From Roseitranquillus sp963776845 (GTDB taxonomy: Bacteria > Pseudomonadota > Alphaproteobacteria > Rhodobacterales > Rhodobacteraceae), in NCBI GenBank assembly GCA_963776845.1, contig CAVZOJ010000001.1, positions 372,001 to 436,000 of the forward strand: 64,000 bases of DNA, written 5' to 3'. Position numbers and translations under genes: made by a program. The number at the start of each line of letters is the position of its first letter. Positions within the stretch are counted from its first letter, which is position 1. Below are positions 61,116-64,000 of the stretch, in pieces. The notes under the pieces are model-generated. The model had not been told where the DNA came from. It saw only the letters and a list, made by a program, of their open reading frames with translations, and searched no databases.

Positions 61116-62147
61116 ATGGGAATGTTTGCAGCGCTGGACGTGTCGCAGGAGGAGACGGCGATTTGTGTAGTGCGGCAGGATGGGGCGCTCGTGGCCGAAG
61201 CGAAGGTGCCGACCTGTCCGAATGCGATTGCCGACTGGCTGGCGGGCCGGACCGATGACCTTGAACAGGTCGGCATGGAGACCGGCCCGCTGGCTGTCTG
61301 GCTCTGGAACGCATTGACGGAGCGGCAGGTGCCGATCGTCTGCATGGATGCGCGCCACGCCAGTGGCGTTCTGAGGATGATGCCGAACAAGACCGACCGG
61401 CATGATGCCCGCGGCCTCGCCCAGATCGTGCGCACCGGGTGGTTCAAGACCGCGCAGATCAAGAGTGATGATGCCTATGTCAACCGGGCATTGCTGACGG
61501 CACGCGAGGCGCTGGTTGGCATGCGCGTCAGGCTCGAGAACGAGATCAGGGGACTGCTGAAGACCTTCGGCGTGATGTTCGGCAAGCGGGTTGGCGGGTT
61601 CAAGCGCCGGGCCGAGGAGATCATCGAAGGCGAACTGGCGGTCGCCCCCGAACTCGTGCCGATCTTCGAGGCTCTGATGCAGGCCAGGCGCGACATCCTG
61701 GCTCGGATTGCCGTGCTCGACAGCCGGGTCCGGGCAATCGCCAGGCGCCACGCGACCGTCCGTCTGCTGATGACCGCGCCCGGCGTCGGACCGATCACCG
61801 CACTGGCGGTCGTCGCAGCCTTCGACGATGCCTCACGCTTCCGCCGGTCATCCAGCGCGGGAGCCTATCTGGGACTGACGCCAAGGCGATACGAGTCCGG
61901 TGAGGTCAGCAGGAACGGCCGGGTCTCCAAGCGCGGGGACAGGTTCACCAGGAAATGCCTGTTCGAGGCGGCGAATGCGATCTTCTGTCGAAACCTCGGC
62001 GGTCCTCGCTTGCGCGACTGGGCAAAGGCGATTGCCGAGAGAACCGGACCGCGCAAGGCCAAGGTCGCGTTGGCGCGGAAGCTGGCCGTGATCCTGCACG
62101 CCATGTGGCGCACGAACACACCCTTCCGGGAGGCGGCGATGGCATAG
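61116..62147 (+). CDS. IS110 family transposase, intact
   Basis: 343 residues, apparently complete and the only undamaged transposase in the window. The DEDD RuvC-like domain has FAALDVSQEETAICV (Asp8), EQVGMETGPLAVWLWNAL and NKTDRHDARGLAQIV; the C-terminal Transposase_20 domain has LLMTAPGVGPITALAV, then RRSSSAGAYLGLTPRR and RNGRVSKRGDRFTRKCLFEA with the catalytic serine region. GGGAGAATAGG precedes the ATG at 61116. It is only distantly like the IS1111-group transposase at 40 kb. A structured 228-base non-coding segment follows. Confidence 0.88.
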   Translation: MGMFAALDVSQEETAICVVRQDGALVAEAKVPTCPNAIADWLAGRTDDLEQVGMETGPLAVWLWNALTERQVPIVCMDARHASGVLRMMPNKTDRHDARGLAQIVRTGWFKTAQIKSDDAYVNRALLTAREALVGMRVRLENEIRGLLKTFGVMFGKRVGGFKRRAEEIIEGELAVAPELVPIFEALMQARRDILARIAVLDSRVRAIARRHATVRLLMTAPGVGPITALAVVAAFDDASRFRRSSSAGAYLGLTPRRYESGEVSRNGRVSKRGDRFTRKCLFEAANAIFCRNLGGPRLRDWAKAIAERTGPRKAKVALARKLAVILHAMWRTNTPFREAAMA

Positions 62148-62375
62148 GCACAGAAAGAGAAAAGACGCTGATCTTCAGCGCGTCGGAATGCGTCCAGCCG
62201 GGACGCGCGGCGAGGGTGAGATCGCTCCCCGGGATGCGGCAACGACCGCGCACACCACTTCGATCCACCCGACCCTGAACGCAAACATGCGGCGTCCAAG
62301 CGATGACCGCGGAGAGAACCCCAGAGCCCGGCACGCAGGATGAAGCCCAGATGGATCAGCTCTTGACCAAGGCGA
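62148..62375 (+). ncRNA. candidate bridge-RNA region behind the IS110 transposase
   Basis: Non-coding and structured: GACGCTGA-TCT-TCAGCG followed by CGTC (62164-62184) and GCGTCC-AGCCG-GGACGC (62190-62206) are adjacent stable stems. The upstream non-coding side is only about 50 bases, so a guide RNA, if present, should be here. No loops were matched to target sequences. Confidence 0.3.
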
Positions 62376-63300
62376 TTAGAGAACGTCCCGGGGCACGATC
62401 AGGCCGAACAGCGAGAACCGTTGCGCCTGGTTCTTCGCCAGCCCACTGTAGCCGAACTGACACTTCACCACCCGGAACGGTTGCTCGACCTTGGCCTGCG
62501 GGCTAGCGACGATCCGGTCGATGCGCGCATCGATAGGGTGCAGCCTGCCGCGTTTCGGCGCCTCGCGCAGCTGAAGCGTGAAGAAAACGATCCAGTGGAT
62601 CGTTTTAGCGCCGAACGCCCCAGATCTTGCCCCGGGAGCGGAATGCCGCCTCCCGCTCGCCGCTGAGATGACCCTTTTCGCCGAACACCGCCTGCTCGTC
62701 GCCGTGCGAAGCGGGTCGTCGAACTTCCGGCTGTCGTGCACCTTGGCGGTGCTGGTTTCCAACATGTGCATCGCGCCGCTGTCGAGGTCGACGCCGACAT
62801 TCGCCTTCATGCCAAAGTACCAGGCGTTGCCGTTCTTCGTGCTGGTCATCTCCGGTTCGCGAGCGCCCTGCCTGTTCTTCGTCGACCTCGGCGCGTCGAT
62901 CAGGGTCGCATCCACCAGCGTGCCCTCGCGCATCAGGTTGGCCCGCGCGCGCAGACAGCTGTTGATCGCCTCGAAGATCACACCTGTCGGCTCGTGCCGC
63001 TCCAGCAGATGGCGGAAGTTGAGGATCGTGGTTTCGTCCGTGATGGCGTCAGTCGACGAACCGGCGCATCGCGTCGCTGTCGTAGAGCGCCTCCTCCGCT
63101 GCCGGGTCCGACACTGCGTACCGTTGCTGGAGGCAGCAGACCCGGAGCATGACCTCCGGCGGCATCGGCGGCCGCCCGCCCTTCGGCCCGGCCTTCGGGT
63201 AGTGCGGCTCGATCGGAGTCGCCAGACGCGACCACGGCACCACCGCTTCCATCTCGGCGAAAAACTTCTCGCGCCGCGGGCGCTTCCTCTTTCCGTCCTA
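62376..63300 (-). pseudogene. IS5-family transposase, multiply frameshifted
   Basis: A decayed IS5-type DDE transposase. The N-terminal part in one frame (from ATG 63252): MEAVVPWSRLATPIEPHYPK, then VSDPAAEEALYDSDAMRRF. The next frame: DETTILNFRHLLERHEPTG, EGTLVDATLIDAPRSTKNRQ (first Asp) and NGNAWYFGMKANVGVDLDSG (second Asp). After about 62700 further shifts precede VEQPFRVVKCQFGYSGLAKNQ (Glu region). An in-frame stop also lies upstream of 63252 within the expected N-terminus. No terminal repeats were identified. Confidence 0.75.
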
Positions 63301-63530
63301 GGGCAGCAAGGCGAGGGTGGTACCGCCTTTCGGTGGCTCAGGCCGTCCCAGATCATCATGGGGCGCAAGAGGTCATGAACGTCCGCGCCGTGCATCCTCC
63401 TGCCTCTGATTATTTTGCTCCAGAGACTTGCAGATGGCTATGCTTTACTCCGACCGTCCGAGCCGACGTTTCGACAGGCCGCACCGAAGGTGTCGGCACA
63501 GCTCCCGGTCAGTGAAAATGCACTCCGTCC

Positions 63531-64000
63531 TCAGACTGCCTGGAAGCCGCTCAGGACGCTCTCGAGGTTCCGCGACAGGTCCTCCGAAAGGTATCCGCCT
63601 TCCTGAACGAAGAGCGTCGGCAGTCCCAGTGCCCCGATCGCAGCGCCGATACTTGAGAACCCCCCGGTCGTCACTGCGAGGCCATGGAAAGGGTCGTTCT
63701 CGTGCGCATCTAAGCCGAGCGCCACGACTATGATGTCGGCGCCGAACGCGCTGACACGCTCGAGCGCCGTGTCCAAGGTGCGGAGGTAGGCGTCGTCGCC
63801 GGTATCGCGAGCGAGAGGCAGGTTGAGGTTCGCGCCGACGCCGTCGCCCTCCCCCCGCTCGTGCGCGTGCCCCCAGAAGAACGGATAGAAGCGCGCAGGG
63901 TCGGCATGGATCGAGACCGTGAGGACGTCGCCGCGGCGGTAGAAAATGCCTTGGGTTCCGTTGCCGTGGTGAACGTCGACGTCGAGGATCGCGGGGCGCA
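63531..64000 (-). CDS. histone deacetylase/acetylpolyamine amidohydrolase family (5' partial)
   Basis: At least 156 residues; the gene begins beyond the window. The class-II-type deacetylase core is unmistakable: ILDVDVHHGNGTQGIFYRR (zinc Asp and catalytic tandem region), VSIHADPARFYPFFWGHAHE, GANLNLPLARDTGDDAYL, DIIVVALGLDAHENDPFHGL (second zinc Asp) and the C-terminal FVQEGGYLSEDLSRNLESVL. Bacterial members remove acetyl groups from polyamines or other amines. The DNA between 63301 and 63530, towards the IS5 relic, holds no recognisable gene. The polyamine-type decarboxylase set lies 8 kb away; a link is speculative. Confidence 0.88.
   Translation of the reverse strand, partial: RPAILDVDVHHGNGTQGIFYRRGDVLTVSIHADPARFYPFFWGHAHERGEGDGVGANLNLPLARDTGDDAYLRTLDTALERVSAFGADIIVVALGLDAHENDPFHGLAVTTGGFSSIGAAIGALGLPTLFVQEGGYLSEDLSRNLESVLSGFQAV

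Noticed and set aside
1..64000. CRISPR array, tRNA or rRNA genes
   Set aside because: No regularly spaced direct repeats were seen, and no cloverleaf with a GGTTCGAATCC-type arm or rRNA-like conserved block was noticed in the intergenic regions.

Overview
The window reads as chromosomal DNA of a high-GC alphaproteobacterium, most likely a member of Rhodobacterales (Paracoccaceae/Roseobacteraceae). The clues are base composition, dense ATGA/GTGA gene overlaps, a VPLPA-CTERM secreted hydrolase, a TAXI-TRAP transporter, an N-terminally short 1220-residue PutA and a soxBDAG sarcosine oxidase operon. No rRNA or tRNA gene and no CRISPR array was seen.

Region by region. 1-5.2 kb: the end of an ABC exporter, a TAXI-TRAP solute-binding protein, its 4TM/12TM permease and a glutaredoxin-type relic. 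Three of these four coding units carry single extra bases that break the frame. 5.3-6.2 kb: a CDF cation exporter. 6.3-23 kb: a sugar locus built around one FadR-type GntR regulator. Leftwards lies a CUT2-type ABC transporter with a fused ATPase-permease. Rightwards lies a D-apiose/D-apionate pathway (lactonase, apiose dehydrogenase, RuBisCO-like protein, oxo-isoapionate kinase, apionate oxidoisomerase), followed by a second complete CUT2 transporter. Almost every junction is translationally coupled, and a 39-codon ORF is wedged between the RuBisCO-like protein and the kinase.

23-31 kb (all minus strand): a VPLPA-CTERM alpha/beta hydrolase; an overlapping five-gene set (GT2, acyl-CoA dehydrogenase-like, PIG-L deacetylase, NodS-like methyltransferase, SpoIIAA-like) of unknown product; a PHB-depolymerase-type esterase with a CopG/RHH regulator that has its own palindromic operator; and a GlxA-type AraC regulator. 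31.3-36.6 kb: soxBDAG, divergent from that regulator. 36.7-38.3 kb: a broken AraC gene and an AI-2E family permease.

38.8-42.5 kb: an IS66 element with 12-bp ends, internally deleted and invaded by an IS1111-group element and an IS1634 remnant. 42.6-55.4 kb (minus strand): putA-nhaC, and upstream of it a five-gene set (nitrilase, Orn/Lys/Arg decarboxylase, ATP-grasp, C45 Ntn-hydrolase, nitrilase) that looks like an uncharacterised amine/amide pathway; this is my best candidate for an undescribed system. 56-58 kb: a frameshifted periplasmic amidohydrolase fused at its 3' end to IS66 tnpB. 58-63.3 kb: an insertion-sequence graveyard (IS66, IS1111, IS256, IS630, IS110, IS5). The window ends inside a histone-deacetylase/acetylpolyamine-amidohydrolase-type gene.

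How it fits together: the regions with the strongest functional logic are catabolic (apiose, sarcosine, proline, TRAP and ABC uptake). The transposon-rich stretches mark gene decay. Function names are motif- and context-based; no database search was possible.
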